From contig JAATFF010000137.1 of assembly GCA_015655335.1 (NCBI GenBank), forward strand, positions 1 to 64,000: 64,000 nt of DNA, given 5' to 3'. Each line of letters opens with the position of its first letter. The stretch's first letter is position 1. The position numbers were made by a program, and so were the translations under genes. Below the pieces are notes generated by a model. It ran no database searches and was not told the DNA's origin. It saw only the letters and a program-made list of their open reading frames with translations. The DNA is from Lysobacterales bacterium (GTDB lineage Bacteria; Pseudomonadota; Gammaproteobacteria; Xanthomonadales; Rhodanobacteraceae). This document shows, piece by piece, positions 33,582 through 43,634 of this stretch.

Positions 33582-35666
33582 ATGGCCCCGCAAGCCGTAC
33601 CGCGCCCAGGCCGCCGTCTATGGATCGTGTTCATCAGCGGGATGCTGATCGGCACGGTCACGGCACAGACGGATACCGTCACCCTCGACGCACAGCGCGC
33701 CGCGTTCAAACAAGCCTATGCGGCCGCCAGTCAGGGCGGCGACAGCTGGCGCGCGCTGGCTGGCAACCTCTCCAATTATCCGCTCTATCCGTATCTCCAG
33801 GCCGCGTCGCTCGAGCATGACATCCAGCTGGTCGATCGCCCGGCGGTAGAGGCCTATCTGAAGCAATACCCCGACCTGATCCCTGCCGACGACCTGCGCC
33901 GCAATTTTCTGCAAGAACTGGCGCGACGCCAGGATTGGAGCAATTTCCAAGCGATGTACCAGCCCGGCCTTGGCGATGCGTTGACCTGCGACGCCTTGCA
34001 GGCGCGGCTGGAAGGCGGCGCCACGCTCGACTTCGATAAGGACCTTGCGACGCTCTGGACAGAACCCACCCTGCCCTCCGCTTGCGATCCGGTGCTGCAG
34101 GCGGCGCACGATCAGGGCCTGCTGACTCCGGCACGGATATGGGCGCGTATCGATCTGGCGGTCGATACCGGCAAGGGCGGCACTATTTCGTCGCTTGCGC
34201 CATGGCTGTTGGACGAAGACACCCAAGCAGCACAGCGCATTGCCCTGGCGCTGAGTGATCCCGCATCGGCCGTACGCGGCGCCACCAACTGGCCGGACAC
34301 GGCCCGCGCACGACAAGCCGCCACGCTTGCCCTGGTTCGCCTGGCGCGACGCCAGTCCGACACTGCCGACACCGCGTGGCAAAACCTGCAGAACCACTTT
34401 CATTTCGCCCCGACGCAACGCGACAACATACTCAACGCGCTGGCTGTCTTTCACGCCACCGACTACGACGCCAATGCCATGGCACGGCTGATCGACCTTC
34501 CACCTACCGCGCAGACCGACACCAGCCGCGAATGGCGTGTACGCGTGGCGCTAGCGGAACAAGATTGGAAAGCGGTGCTTGCCGCTATCGACGCGATGCC
34601 AGCGGCACAACAGCAAAACGATGAATGGCTTTATTTCCGCGCACGCGCGCTGAGCGAATTGGGTCAGACCGACCAGGCGCAGCACGCGTACGCCATCGCG
34701 GCCGCGCAATCGAGCTACTTCGGCTACTTGGCCGCCGACCACCAAAACGCATCCTATTCCCTTTGCGTGTTGCATCCCGTGGTCAGTGCGCAAGGCGAAC
34801 AGGCCGTGCTGGCGGTACCGGGCATGCAGCGCGCGTTTGAGCTGTTCGCCGTCGGTATGTTGAAGCCGGCGCGCCGCGAATGGAGCCTGGCATTGGCCAA
34901 TGCCGACGCGCAAACGTTGCGACAAGCCGTGAATCTTGCCGACCAACGCGGCTGGTACGACCGCGCGATATTCACGTTCAACAACGGACAAGGCCTGGGC
35001 TACTACACGCTGCGCTTTCCGCTCGCCAGCCAGGACGGCGTGGTGCAGCAAGCCGAAGAAGCCGGGATCGATCCCGCATGGGCCTACGGCATCCTGCGTC
35101 AGGAAAGCGCATGGATGAGCGATGCGCAATCAGGCGCCGATGCGCGCGGGCTGATGCAGTTGGTGCCCGGCACGGCTGCCGAGGTGGCACGCCGCAACGG
35201 CTTGCCCTGGAATGGCGGAAATAGCCTGTACGACCCTGCCGTCAATATCGAACTGGGCACGCGCTACCTCGCGCAAATGGCAGCGCGTTTCAACGGTGCA
35301 CCGTGGCTGGCCAGCGCCGCCTACAACGCGGGCGCCGGCCGCGTGAATCAGTGGCTGGATGTGCGCGGCACCTTGCCGCCCGACCTGTTCGTCGCCACCA
35401 TCCCCTTTAAAGAAACCCGCGAATACGTTGCACGCGTGATGTACTACAGTGCGATCTACGATTGGCGTCTGCATGGCACCGCCGCACCGATCTCGACCCG
35501 CATGACGCCGATCGGACAGCCATATAGCCGTCCGAATGCGCAAGACCCGCGCAAAGACATAAGCTGCGCGGCACCGCCGGAGGCAGCACCTGCAAGATCG
35601 GCCTCGGCGCCATCGATACCTGCACCCGCAACAAGCAGCGCACCTGCCACGGACAAGGCGCACTGA
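33582..35666 (+). CDS. slt: Soluble-type lytic murein transglycosylase (Slt70-like)
   Basis: It cleaves peptidoglycan glycan strands, leaving 1,6-anhydromuropeptides. The 694-aa protein has a signal peptide, a long alpha-helical superhelix domain, and a C-terminal lysozyme-like domain with catalytic Glu in ILRQESAWMS, GLMQLVPGTA, and AAYNAGAGRVNQWL. A Pro/Ala/Ser-rich tail ends the protein. The ATG at 33582 has AGGAG at proper distance. Length is close to E. coli Slt70 plus the tail. Confidence 0.95.
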   Translation: MAPQAVPRPGRRLWIVFISGMLIGTVTAQTDTVTLDAQRAAFKQAYAAASQGGDSWRALAGNLSNYPLYPYLQAASLEHDIQLVDRPAVEAYLKQYPDLIPADDLRRNFLQELARRQDWSNFQAMYQPGLGDALTCDALQARLEGGATLDFDKDLATLWTEPTLPSACDPVLQAAHDQGLLTPARIWARIDLAVDTGKGGTISSLAPWLLDEDTQAAQRIALALSDPASAVRGATNWPDTARARQAATLALVRLARRQSDTADTAWQNLQNHFHFAPTQRDNILNALAVFHATDYDANAMARLIDLPPTAQTDTSREWRVRVALAEQDWKAVLAAIDAMPAAQQQNDEWLYFRARALSELGQTDQAQHAYAIAAAQSSYFGYLAADHQNASYSLCVLHPVVSAQGEQAVLAVPGMQRAFELFAVGMLKPARREWSLALANADAQTLRQAVNLADQRGWYDRAIFTFNNGQGLGYYTLRFPLASQDGVVQQAEEAGIDPAWAYGILRQESAWMSDAQSGADARGLMQLVPGTAAEVARRNGLPWNGGNSLYDPAVNIELGTRYLAQMAARFNGAPWLASAAYNAGAGRVNQWLDVRGTLPPDLFVATIPFKETREYVARVMYYSAIYDWRLHGTAAPISTRMTPIGQPYSRPNAQDPRKDISCAAPPEAAPARSASAPSIPAPATSSAPATDKAH

Positions 35667-35682
35667 ACTAAGGATTTTCACC

Positions 35683-36627
35683 ATGTCAACTCAGCGCATC
35701 GTCCTACTCGGCGGAACCGGTTTTGTCGGCAGTTATCTTGTGCCCCGGCTCGCAGCCGACGGACATCGCATTACACTGCTCTCGCGCAATCGCGAACTGC
35801 ACCGCGCGATGGCCGTCTTGCCCAACGTCACCATCCGCAGTGCGGATGTCTACGACGACGCCGTATTGCGCAAACAGCTTGAGGGCGCCGATGTCGTAAT
35901 CAACTTGATCGGCATCCTTAATCCGCAAGGCCGCCACACCTTCCAGCGTGTCTATGTAGACCTGGCGCGACGATTGATCGATGCCTGCAAGGTCACCGGC
36001 GTAAAGCGGCTGCATCAGATGAGTTCGCTCAAAGCGGGTCAGGGCCTATCGCACTATCTGAAAACGCGCGGCGAGGCGGAGACTCTGATCAAGGCGTCGC
36101 CGCTCGATTGGACGATCTACCAGCCGAGCGTGATCTTCGGCGACGGCGATGGTCTCGTCACACGCTTTGCCGCGTTGCTGCGTGCGCTGCCGGCTCTACC
36201 TCTCGCACGCGCGTCCTCGCGCCTGTCTCCCACTTACGTGGGGGATGTGGTCGAGGCCATCGCGCGCTGCGTCGCCGACGACAAACTCGTCCGACGCCGC
36301 AGCTTCGAGCTCTACGGCCCCGAAGTACTAACGCTGGGCGAGATCGTTCGCGCCATCCGCGACACGGCCGGCTTGCGTACGCCGATCATCCCCTTGCACG
36401 ACAGCCTGGGCCGTCTACAAGCCCAAGTTGCCGGGATGCTGCCTGGCAAGCCTTTCTCGCCGGACAACTTTCGCACGCTGCGTACAGACTCCGTGGGCAA
36501 AGTGGACGGCTACGCCGCGCTGGGTATCGTGCCGCAACCCTTTACGCCCTGGCTGCCGCGCCTTGTCCGCGGTTTGCCACGGCAACAACGGCTGGATGCA
36601 GCAAGACAGGCTTTTCGCCACCACTGA
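35683..36627 (+). CDS. NDUFA9-like atypical short-chain dehydrogenase
   Basis: The 314-aa Rossmann-fold protein starts with [19 protein letters not shown] and has [18 protein letters not shown] and [12 protein letters not shown], the pattern of the complex I NDUFA9-like/NmrA-like group of atypical SDRs, without a clear YxxxK. Such proteins bind NAD(P)H, but their reaction in bacteria is mostly unknown. It follows slt by 16 bp and precedes cca by 47 bp on the same strand. Confidence 0.85.
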   Translation: MSTQRIVLLGGTGFVGSYLVPRLAADGHRITLLSRNRELHRAMAVLPNVTIRSADVYDDAVLRKQLEGADVVINLIGILNPQGRHTFQRVYVDLARRLIDACKVTGVKRLHQMSSLKAGQGLSHYLKTRGEAETLIKASPLDWTIYQPSVIFGDGDGLVTRFAALLRALPALPLARASSRLSPTYVGDVVEAIARCVADDKLVRRRSFELYGPEVLTLGEIVRAIRDTAGLRTPIIPLHDSLGRLQAQVAGMLPGKPFSPDNFRTLRTDSVGKVDGYAALGIVPQPFTPWLPRLVRGLPRQQRLDAARQAFRHH

Positions 36628-36674
36628 TCGCGCTATCGCAAGGGTGCTCTAGCCCATCGTGGCAGAATGACGTC

Positions 36675-37904
36675 ATGCACACGTATCTGGTGGGCGGCGC
36701 GGTCCGCGACAAATGGCTGGGACGACCGGTGGTCGATCGCGATCACGTCGTCGTGGGCGCGCATCCGGATGAGTTACTGGCGCTTGGCTACAAACCTGTA
36801 GGCAAGGATTTCCCGGTATTCCTGCATCCGCAGTCCGGTGAGGAATATGCCCTGGCGCGCACCGAACGCAAGACCGGGCACGGCTATCACGGTTTCGCTT
36901 TCCATGCGGACCCCAACGTCACGCTGGAACAGGATCTCGCCCGACGCGACCTCACCATCAACGCCATTGCCGAGGACGAGCACGGAGCACTGATTGATCC
37001 TTACGGCGGCGTGCGCGATCTGGAACAACGCCTATTGCGGCACGTCTCGCCGGCCTTCGTGGAAGATCCGGTACGTCTGCTGCGAGTCGCGCGCTTTGCC
37101 GCGCGCTTCGCCCCGCTTGGCTTCACGGTGGCCGACGAGACGATGACGCTGCTGCAAAAGATGGTACGCGATGGTGAGGTCGATCATCTGGTACCGGAGC
37201 GGGTGTGGGCGGAAACGCGTAAAGCGTTAGGTGAAGCGCAACCCTCGGCATTTCTGCGCGTGCTGCGCAACGCAGGCGCGCTAGCGGTGCTGTTTCCGGA
37301 AATCGACGCGCTCTATGGCGTGCCGCAGCGCGCGGATTTTCATCCCGAAATCGATACCGGCGTACATCTGGAAATGGTGTTGGATGCCGCCGCACAATGG
37401 GTGCCAGGCGATGATCTGGTTGGCTTCTGCGCACTCACGCACGACCTTGGCAAAGCGCTGACACCGGCTGCCGAACTGCCACGTCACGTGGGACATGAAG
37501 AACGAGGCGTCAAACCGCTGCGTGCGCTGTCTGCACGCCTGCGAGTGCCTACGGAGTATGCGGAGCTAGCTGAACTTGTCTGCCGCGAACATCTCAATGC
37601 GCATCGGGCTTTGGAGCTCAAGCCCTCGACCGTGCTGAAACTGCTGGTTGCACTCGACGCCTTGCGCCGACCGGAACGTCTGACGACCTTCCTCGCCGCT
37701 TGCATGGCGGACAAACGGGGACGCCTTGGTCACGAGCAGGACGATTACCCGCAAGCCGCCTGGCTGCGGCGAGCGCGTGATGCCGCCGCATCGGTGACAT
37801 CGGGCCCCTTTGTCGCCGAAGGCCTACAAGGTCCTGCGGTCGGTGCCGCCATGGAAAAGGCCCGGGTCCAGGCCATCGCCGAAATGAAACTTTGTAACAC
37901 TTAG
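36675..37904 (+). CDS. cca: CCA-adding tRNA nucleotidyltransferase with HD domain
   Basis: It builds or repairs the tRNA 3' CCA end. The 409-aa class II enzyme has [21 protein letters not shown] (catalytic Asp pair), [10 protein letters not shown] and the [12 protein letters not shown] helix, followed by an HD phosphohydrolase domain (THDLGKAL). It is the long E. coli-like form. The ATG at 36675 begins the conserved MHTYLVGG. Confidence 0.96.
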   Translation: MHTYLVGGAVRDKWLGRPVVDRDHVVVGAHPDELLALGYKPVGKDFPVFLHPQSGEEYALARTERKTGHGYHGFAFHADPNVTLEQDLARRDLTINAIAEDEHGALIDPYGGVRDLEQRLLRHVSPAFVEDPVRLLRVARFAARFAPLGFTVADETMTLLQKMVRDGEVDHLVPERVWAETRKALGEAQPSAFLRVLRNAGALAVLFPEIDALYGVPQRADFHPEIDTGVHLEMVLDAAAQWVPGDDLVGFCALTHDLGKALTPAAELPRHVGHEERGVKPLRALSARLRVPTEYAELAELVCREHLNAHRALELKPSTVLKLLVALDALRRPERLTTFLAACMADKRGRLGHEQDDYPQAAWLRRARDAAASVTSGPFVAEGLQGPAVGAAMEKARVQAIAEMKLCNT

Positions 37905-37962
37905 CCAAGTCGGCGTATAAAGCACCGATCGCCCTATCGCCCGCCTTAGACCGGAGCATGCC

Positions 37963-40143
37963 GTGTCGTTGACCTTTTCTTCCCATTCCTCGCTGCGCGA
38001 ACGCTTCCGGCACTTATGGTGGCTGGGCATCGTTTATGTGGTGCTGGGCGCCATCACTCGCGTGGCCCTGCTGGTGATGACCGGCAAGGGCGTCCCGCAC
38101 GATCCGCTGGACTGGCTGTACGCCTTCGGCGTCGGCCTGTGTTCGGACTTGATCACCCTGCTGTATGTGGCATGGCCGCTGTTGCTGTTCCTATGGATCG
38201 TGCCGTCGCGGCGCCCGCTGGTGGTGACAGCGAAGCAATGGGCGATCTACATCCTGGTGCTCGCGGCGCTGTACGCATGCACGCTGTTTGCCTTGCACCT
38301 CGCCATACACGCCGCGATAGCGGATGTCTGGCCGGTAGTGATCGTGTTCCTGTTCTTTCTGCCGATGCCAGCCCTTTGCTACAGCGCGCGCAGCGGGCAG
38401 CGCGGTTTGTACGTGCTATGCCTGCTGATGTTGTTCGGGCTTATGTTTGTCGCAGCGGCCGAGTTGGTGTTCTGGAACGAGTTCGGCGTGCGTTTCAACT
38501 TTATCGCGGTCGACTACCTGGTCTACACCACGGAAGTAGTGGACAACATCCGCGAGTCGTACCCGATTGGCCGCTGGCTTGCGATGCTGGCGATCGTCGC
38601 TGTCGTGATCCTGCTGTTGTCGCGCCGCGCCTTGCGCACACGCGACAACGGCACGCGTTTCGCGCAGCGCGGCAAGGTCGTGGCGGTGTGGTTCGTGCTG
38701 ACCGTGATATCGCTATTCATGGTCAACAGTTCGACCAAGGATCGCACCGGCAATACCTACGTCAACGAGTTGGCGGGCAATGGTATCTATCAGTTCTTCG
38801 GCGCGTTCCGCAGCAGCCATCTGGACTACGATCGCTTCTACCGCACGCTGCCGATCGACGAGGCATTTGCACGCGTCCACGCTCAATTGAAAACCCCCGA
38901 CGCGACCTTTGTAAGCAACGATCCGCACGACATCACCCGTGAAATCCGCCATCCCGGGCCGGAGAAACATCTCAACGTCGTACTGATCAGCGTGGAGAGT
39001 CTCTCGGCCGACTTCATCAAGGCCTTTGGCTCCAGCCACGGCGATATCACGCCCAACCTCGATGCGCTGGTCGGGCAGAGCTTGTTCTTCGATCACCTCT
39101 ACGCCAACGGCACGCGCACCGTGCGCGGCCTGGAGGCGCTGTCGATGTCGATACCGCCTACACCGGGCGACTCAATCCTCAAGCAAGCGCATAACGAAGA
39201 CATGCTGACGCTGGGCCAGATCTTCGACCAGCACGGATACGTGTCGCAGTTTGTGTACGGCGGCTACGGCTATTTCGACAACATGAACTACTACTTCGCC
39301 CACAACGGCTATCAGATCGTGGATCGCAGCTCGATTCCCAAGAGCATGCCGATCCATGGCGAGAATGTTTGGGGCGTCGCCGATGAAGACCTGTACACGC
39401 TGGCGCTAAGCCAAATGGATGCCATCCATACGCAGGGCAAGCCGTTCTTCCTGCACATCATGACCACGTCCAACCATCGCCCCTTCACCTTCCCCGCGGG
39501 ACGCGTCAAGGAAAGAAACGGCACGCGTGAAGGCGCCATTGCCTATACCGATTGGTCGATTGTCGACTTCATCAATCGCGCGCGCTCCAAGCCCTATTTT
39601 GACGACACCGTGTTCGTGATCACGGCCGACCATTGCGCATCGAGCGCAGGGCGTAGCAGCGTTCCGATCGATCGCTATCACATCCCGCTGTGGATCTACG
39701 CACCGAAGCACTTCGCACCGCAGCGCGTCGAACAGCAGATGGGCCAGGTCGATATTCCCACCACGCTACTGGGGCTGCTCAATTTCAGTTACCGCAGCCG
39801 CTTCTTCGGCTACGACGTTTTCCAGATAGCGCCGAATCAGGAACGCGCATTCCCCGCCACCTACGAAAAGCTGGGTTACCTGCATGGAAAACTTCTCAGT
39901 ATTCTCGAACCGCAACGCAAGACCGAGCAGGTGATCCCCGACTTCGACACCGGCGATGCCACGCCCGTCAAAACGGTCGACCAGGCCGACCTCGACGACG
40001 CCACTGCCGACTATCAGGTGGCGAGTTATCTGTTCAAGCATGGTTTGCTTGCTCGTCAGGCATCGGATGCATCACCCGTTACGCCGACGCCAGTGCCAGC
40101 CAGCTCAGCGCGCCCACCGGCGAGCAGCACTACGGGTCACTAG
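37963..40143 (+). CDS. LTA synthase-like phosphoglycerol transferase (sulfatase fold)
   Basis: The 726-aa inner-membrane protein has about five N-terminal membrane helices (to about residue 250), followed by a periplasmic alkaline-phosphatase-fold domain: VVLISVESLSADF, the nucleophile Thr region NGTRTVRGLEAL, VFVITADHC and a metal-binding HI pair further on. In Gram-negative bacteria such proteins (OpgB/MdoB type) move phosphoglycerol to periplasmic glucans or act on other envelope polymers. The start is GTG at 37963 with GGAG upstream. The tail is rich in Pro, Thr, Ala and Ser. Confidence 0.88.
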   Translation: MSLTFSSHSSLRERFRHLWWLGIVYVVLGAITRVALLVMTGKGVPHDPLDWLYAFGVGLCSDLITLLYVAWPLLLFLWIVPSRRPLVVTAKQWAIYILVLAALYACTLFALHLAIHAAIADVWPVVIVFLFFLPMPALCYSARSGQRGLYVLCLLMLFGLMFVAAAELVFWNEFGVRFNFIAVDYLVYTTEVVDNIRESYPIGRWLAMLAIVAVVILLLSRRALRTRDNGTRFAQRGKVVAVWFVLTVISLFMVNSSTKDRTGNTYVNELAGNGIYQFFGAFRSSHLDYDRFYRTLPIDEAFARVHAQLKTPDATFVSNDPHDITREIRHPGPEKHLNVVLISVESLSADFIKAFGSSHGDITPNLDALVGQSLFFDHLYANGTRTVRGLEALSMSIPPTPGDSILKQAHNEDMLTLGQIFDQHGYVSQFVYGGYGYFDNMNYYFAHNGYQIVDRSSIPKSMPIHGENVWGVADEDLYTLALSQMDAIHTQGKPFFLHIMTTSNHRPFTFPAGRVKERNGTREGAIAYTDWSIVDFINRARSKPYFDDTVFVITADHCASSAGRSSVPIDRYHIPLWIYAPKHFAPQRVEQQMGQVDIPTTLLGLLNFSYRSRFFGYDVFQIAPNQERAFPATYEKLGYLHGKLLSILEPQRKTEQVIPDFDTGDATPVKTVDQADLDDATADYQVASYLFKHGLLARQASDASPVTPTPVPASSARPPASSTTGH

Positions 40144-40228
40144 CTGCAGTCCATTCTTGCGCTCTCTCTAGCGAATCGGAGAGGGCGCAAGACCCATCAT
40201 GAAATGAGAAGTGAGAACTACGGCGACG

Positions 40229-41434
40229 CTACAAACGCTCGCCTTGATCGGAAGCGAGCAAGTCCGCAGGCACCGGCAATACCGGCAGCCCGCGCGCGAA
40301 CAGCATGGCCTGGAAGCGTTCGCCCATCTGGTCCGGTAGTGTAAGTTTCTTGACCTGCTGGGCAACGCGATAGCGCGCAACGTCATCCGCAGCGTGTTCG
40401 TACGCGTGCTCAAACACCTGCTGCAAACCGGCCGCAATCAAGAACTGTGCTTGAGGCAAGTAAGCGGCAACACCAAAACCTGCGCTATTGCCTGCCTCGG
40501 CCAGCGCGGTGAAATCGACCGACGCGGTAAGGTCATTGAGCCCAGGCAGGTGTAGCGGATCGTTGTGTGCGCGATGACGGTAATGCGCCATCAGCGTGCC
40601 GTCTTGCCGCTCTGGCAGGTAGAACTCGCGGCGCACGTAGCCATAGTCGATAAAAAGCATCACGCCCGCTTCGAGCGAGCCGGCGATGGCCTGAATCCAG
40701 TACGGCAGTTGCGGCAGAATTTCCGAGCGATAGCCGTCCTCGAAGGCACGGCCAAGATCGCGTTCGACATGTCTCACCGCGCCAGCCACCAAAGCGTCCG
40801 CGGGACGGTCGACGCGCAGCAGACGCCCGTCGCCGTCGAGTGCCACATGCTCTTCGTACACCTCGCCATGGCGGATGACGAATCGCGTGGTCGGCAACGC
40901 ATCGATCACTTCGTTGGCGAACAACACGCCGCGCCATATCTCTTCTGGCGGACGATCTATCCACGCAACACGCGCAACCACCTCGGAGGGCAGCGCCGCG
41001 GAGAGTCGCTCGCGCTGGCGTTCGCGCAGGTCGGCGCTCGGCTCCAGGATCAGATAGCGGCTCGGCAACACACCGCTGTCGGCAAAGGCTTTAAGCGCCA
41101 CTTCGGCGAACGCGCCGCTGCCGCCACCCAACTCGAGGAAATTTGCTTTGTCGCCTAACAGCGCAAGCACCGGTTGCACGGCACGAACCACGCATCGCGC
41201 AAAGAGATCGCCGAGTTCTGGCGCCGTGACAAAGTCACCCGCTTCACCGAATTTGGTCTTGCCTGCGCTGTAGTAACCCAACCCTGGCGCGTAGAGGCAG
41301 CGTTCCATGTACTGCGAAAACGGCATGGGACCGCGCGCGGCGATCTGTTCGCGCAGGTGCTGGAGCAAACGCTCGGAATGAGCGAGCTCGTCGGCGGCGG
41401 GCTCGGGTAGGCGGGACGTGGTGGATCGATTCAT
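40229..41434 (-). CDS. MidA/NDUFAF7-like SAM-dependent methyltransferase
   Basis: The 401-aa protein resembles the COG1565 group: MPFSQYMERCLYAPGLGYYSAG, the SAM site NFLELGGGSGAFAE, YLILEPSADLRERQRE, GVLFANEVIDALP, and MLFIDYGYVRREFYLPER. The mitochondrial relative NDUFAF7 methylates an Arg of a complex I subunit; the bacterial target is not known. It is last of a minus-strand run that includes tatABC, 3 bp after tatC. Confidence 0.88.
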   Translation of the reverse strand: MNRSTTSRLPEPAADELAHSERLLQHLREQIAARGPMPFSQYMERCLYAPGLGYYSAGKTKFGEAGDFVTAPELGDLFARCVVRAVQPVLALLGDKANFLELGGGSGAFAEVALKAFADSGVLPSRYLILEPSADLRERQRERLSAALPSEVVARVAWIDRPPEEIWRGVLFANEVIDALPTTRFVIRHGEVYEEHVALDGDGRLLRVDRPADALVAGAVRHVERDLGRAFEDGYRSEILPQLPYWIQAIAGSLEAGVMLFIDYGYVRREFYLPERQDGTLMAHYRHRAHNDPLHLPGLNDLTASVDFTALAEAGNSAGFGVAAYLPQAQFLIAAGLQQVFEHAYEHAADDVARYRVAQQVKKLTLPDQMGERFQAMLFARGLPVLPVPADLLASDQGERL

Positions 41435-41437
41435 GAG

Positions 41438-42193
41438 CTAGTTCGAGGTTTCGGCCGGTCGTGGTTTGAGCAGCCAACGCACGGCGAGCACGCCAATTTC
41501 GTAAAGCAGACACATCGGAATGGCCAGCATGATCATCGAGGTGATGTCCGGTGGCGTAACCACCGCCGCGATCGCAAACGCGCCGACCATGGCATAGCGC
41601 CGACCCTTGCGAAGCTTGTCCAGATCGACGATGCCGACGGCCGCGAGAATCACCACCGCCACCGGCACTTCGAAACACAGGCCAAAAGCGAAGAACATCA
41701 GCATGACGAAATCGAGGTAATGCGTGATGTCCGTCATCATCTCCACGCCCTGCGGCGTAACGGCCGTCAGAAAGCGGAACGCGGCCGGCAACACCAGGAA
41801 ATAGGCAAAAGCGCAGCCGATGTAGAACAGTATCAAGGCTGCAATCAGTAGCGGACGCGCCAGGCGTTTTTCATGCTTGTACAAACCCGGACTTACAAAT
41901 GCCCAAAGCTGATAAAGGATCACCGGCATGCTGATGAACAGCGCCGTGTAGAACGCCAGCTTCAACGGCGTCACGAAGGGGCTGGCCACTTCCGTAGCGA
42001 TCAAATGAGCGCCTTGGGGCAAGCGCGAAACCAACGGCGCCGCCAGCAAGGTGTAAAGCCGATTGGCGAAGGGCACCAGCGCGACCAGCACCAGCACCAC
42101 GGCGAGTACCGCCTTGATCAGGCGAGTGCGCAGTTCCAGCAAATGCGAGAACAAGCCTTGTTGCAGATCCAGCTCGGGCTCAGACGCCGCCAT
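41438..42193 (-). CDS. tatC: Sec-independent translocase subunit TatC
   Basis: TatC recognises twin-arginine signal peptides with TatB in the inner membrane. At 251 aa it has six membrane helices and the family segments FSHLLELRTRLIKAV, the conserved Glu and Pro of FVTPLKLAFYTALFISMPVILYQLWAFVSPGLYKHEKR, where the last part is a typical P1 loop, and GLCFEVPVAVVIL. The ATG at 42193 lies inside the end of tatB (14-bp overlap). Confidence 0.97.
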   Translation of the reverse strand: MAASEPELDLQQGLFSHLLELRTRLIKAVLAVVLVLVALVPFANRLYTLLAAPLVSRLPQGAHLIATEVASPFVTPLKLAFYTALFISMPVILYQLWAFVSPGLYKHEKRLARPLLIAALILFYIGCAFAYFLVLPAAFRFLTAVTPQGVEMMTDITHYLDFVMLMFFAFGLCFEVPVAVVILAAVGIVDLDKLRKGRRYAMVGAFAIAAVVTPPDITSMIMLAIPMCLLYEIGVLAVRWLLKPRPAETSN

Positions 42194-42545
42194 GTGAGGA
42201 TTCCTTCTGCGGCGGATCGACCTGGGTGATTTCCTTTTGCGTTTCAGCCAGGTTGGCTTTCGCTTCGGCCGACGTTGCAGCGACCTGTTCGCGTGTCTGA
42301 TGCATCGCGTTGCTGACTTCGGCTTGCGCAGCTTCGGCGCGCGCCGCCGCTTCGCGTGCGGTGCGCTTGAGTTCCTCGATCTCCAGCTCGCGCTCCACTT
42401 CGGCGCGTACACTATCCCAACCGGAGCGCAGGCGCCGTACCAAGGCACCCGCCGTGCGCGCGGCCTGCGGCAGCTTTTCCGGGCCGAGTACGATCAGGGC
42501 GACCAGCGCCAGCAACACCAGCTTGCCGAGGCTGATCTCGATCAT
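42180..42545 (-). CDS. tatB: Sec-independent translocase subunit TatB
   Basis: A 121-aa protein with one N-terminal membrane helix, the hinge VLGPEKLPQAAR, an amphipathic helix, and a long charged, Ala/Glu-rich coiled tail; the FGPEKLP-like hinge with Glu distinguishes TatB from TatA. It forms the receptor with TatC. It is 15 bp downstream of tatA and overlaps tatC. Confidence 0.95.
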   Translation of the reverse strand: MIEISLGKLVLLALVALIVLGPEKLPQAARTAGALVRRLRSGWDSVRAEVERELEIEELKRTAREAAARAEAAQAEVSNAMHQTREQVAATSAEAKANLAETQKEITQVDPPQKESSHGGV

Positions 42546-42560
42546 GGTGCCGTCCTGTGA

Positions 42561-42809
42561 TTACTTCGATTCGCTGGAATCGCGCTGATTCTGCTGGGTC
42601 TGCGTACCGTCCGGAGACGGCGGCGGGTCGGCCTGCAGTTTTTCCTGCGCCTTGCGCTTCTCCTCGTCCTCGTCGCCCTGCATGGCTTTCTTGAAACCAC
42701 GCACGGCGTTGCCCAGATCAGAGCCGACCCGGGTCAGTTTGCCGGTGCCGAACACCAGCAAAATGATGACCAACAAGATCGCCCAATGCCAAAAGCTGTC
42801 CAAACCCAT
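42561..42809 (-). CDS. tatA: Sec-independent translocase subunit TatA
   Basis: An 82-aa pore-forming subunit with N-terminal helix ([20 protein letters not shown]), the TatA hinge [20 protein letters not shown] and an acidic tail. The ATG at 42809 gives [10 protein letters not shown]; an upstream in-frame start would add ten unlikely residues. It is first of tatABC and 59 bp downstream of the SYLF gene on the same strand. Confidence 0.95.
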   Translation of the reverse strand: MGLDSFWHWAILLVIILLVFGTGKLTRVGSDLGNAVRGFKKAMQGDEDEEKRKAQEKLQADPPPSPDGTQTQQNQRDSSESK

Positions 42810-42868
42810 GAGTACCTCGTTGCGGATTTTGCCGTACACGGCTGCGGGCGCAGCGCCGGCGTTCCGTA

Positions 42869-43561
42869 TCAGTGTGCAGTGTACTCCTCCAGGGCATCGC
42901 GGAAATGCACAACCGGCCCTGGAACGTTGCTCACGCCACCCTCGAAAATGCGCCTTGGCGTGACGCCCTGTCCGTAAACCGCCGCATTGGCGTCATAATC
43001 GATTTTCAGCACCGACCCGTCCAGCGCAACGCCCGCAAACAGGCCCCGCGCACGCGAGTAGGAATAGATTTCGGCCGTCAGCTGCTGGTAGGTGGCGGCC
43101 GACGCGGTACGTCCCACGGGGCCGGCTGCGGCCGACGCGTCCGCACCGATGGTGAATTTGCCGTTGACGATCGAATCCACGCCGCGTTGCGTGCGGAATA
43201 CCAGCACCACGTCGGTCTTGGACACGCCGATCTGAAAGCCGACGCTACCGCCGCCAAAGGAGATGAAGCTGGGATTGGACCAGGTGCCATCCGGACTCTT
43301 CACCGAAATGAGACCTTCGCCGCGACGGCCGCCAAACACGAAGCCGACCTTCAGCACATCGGGGATAACCGCAACCGCCTTGGCGTCCCGGAGCAGATCG
43401 CTGGGAATCGACTTGTCCGGCGCCTGCTCGATCTCGTTGAGCACACGCACGGCATTCTGCGCGCGCACCAGCGGGGAATCGTCATCGGCATGCGCGACAG
43501 CGACAGGCAGCAACAACGCCAAAGCGAGGAAGGAAATGCGACGCAGCGATGCTTTGAACAT
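42869..43561 (-). CDS. SYLF-domain (DUF500/Ysc84-type) secreted lipid-binding protein
   Basis: The 230-aa protein has a signal peptide ([15 protein letters not shown]) and a SYLF domain: [70 protein letters not shown]. Eukaryotic SYLF domains bind phosphoinositides; the bacterial role is unclear, but the signal peptide points to the periplasm. It is divergent from hemH with 73 bp between them. Confidence 0.9.
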   Translation of the reverse strand: MFKASLRRISFLALALLLPVAVAHADDDSPLVRAQNAVRVLNEIEQAPDKSIPSDLLRDAKAVAVIPDVLKVGFVFGGRRGEGLISVKSPDGTWSNPSFISFGGGSVGFQIGVSKTDVVLVFRTQRGVDSIVNGKFTIGADASAAAGPVGRTASAATYQQLTAEIYSYSRARGLFAGVALDGSVLKIDYDANAAVYGQGVTPRRIFEGGVSNVPGPVVHFRDALEEYTAH

Positions 43562-43634
43562 GGGCAGCTCCGTTAGGTGAAAAGTTTGGATCGCGGGCGG
43601 CGGCGATATGGAGCCACCGCGGCACAAGGCGCTT

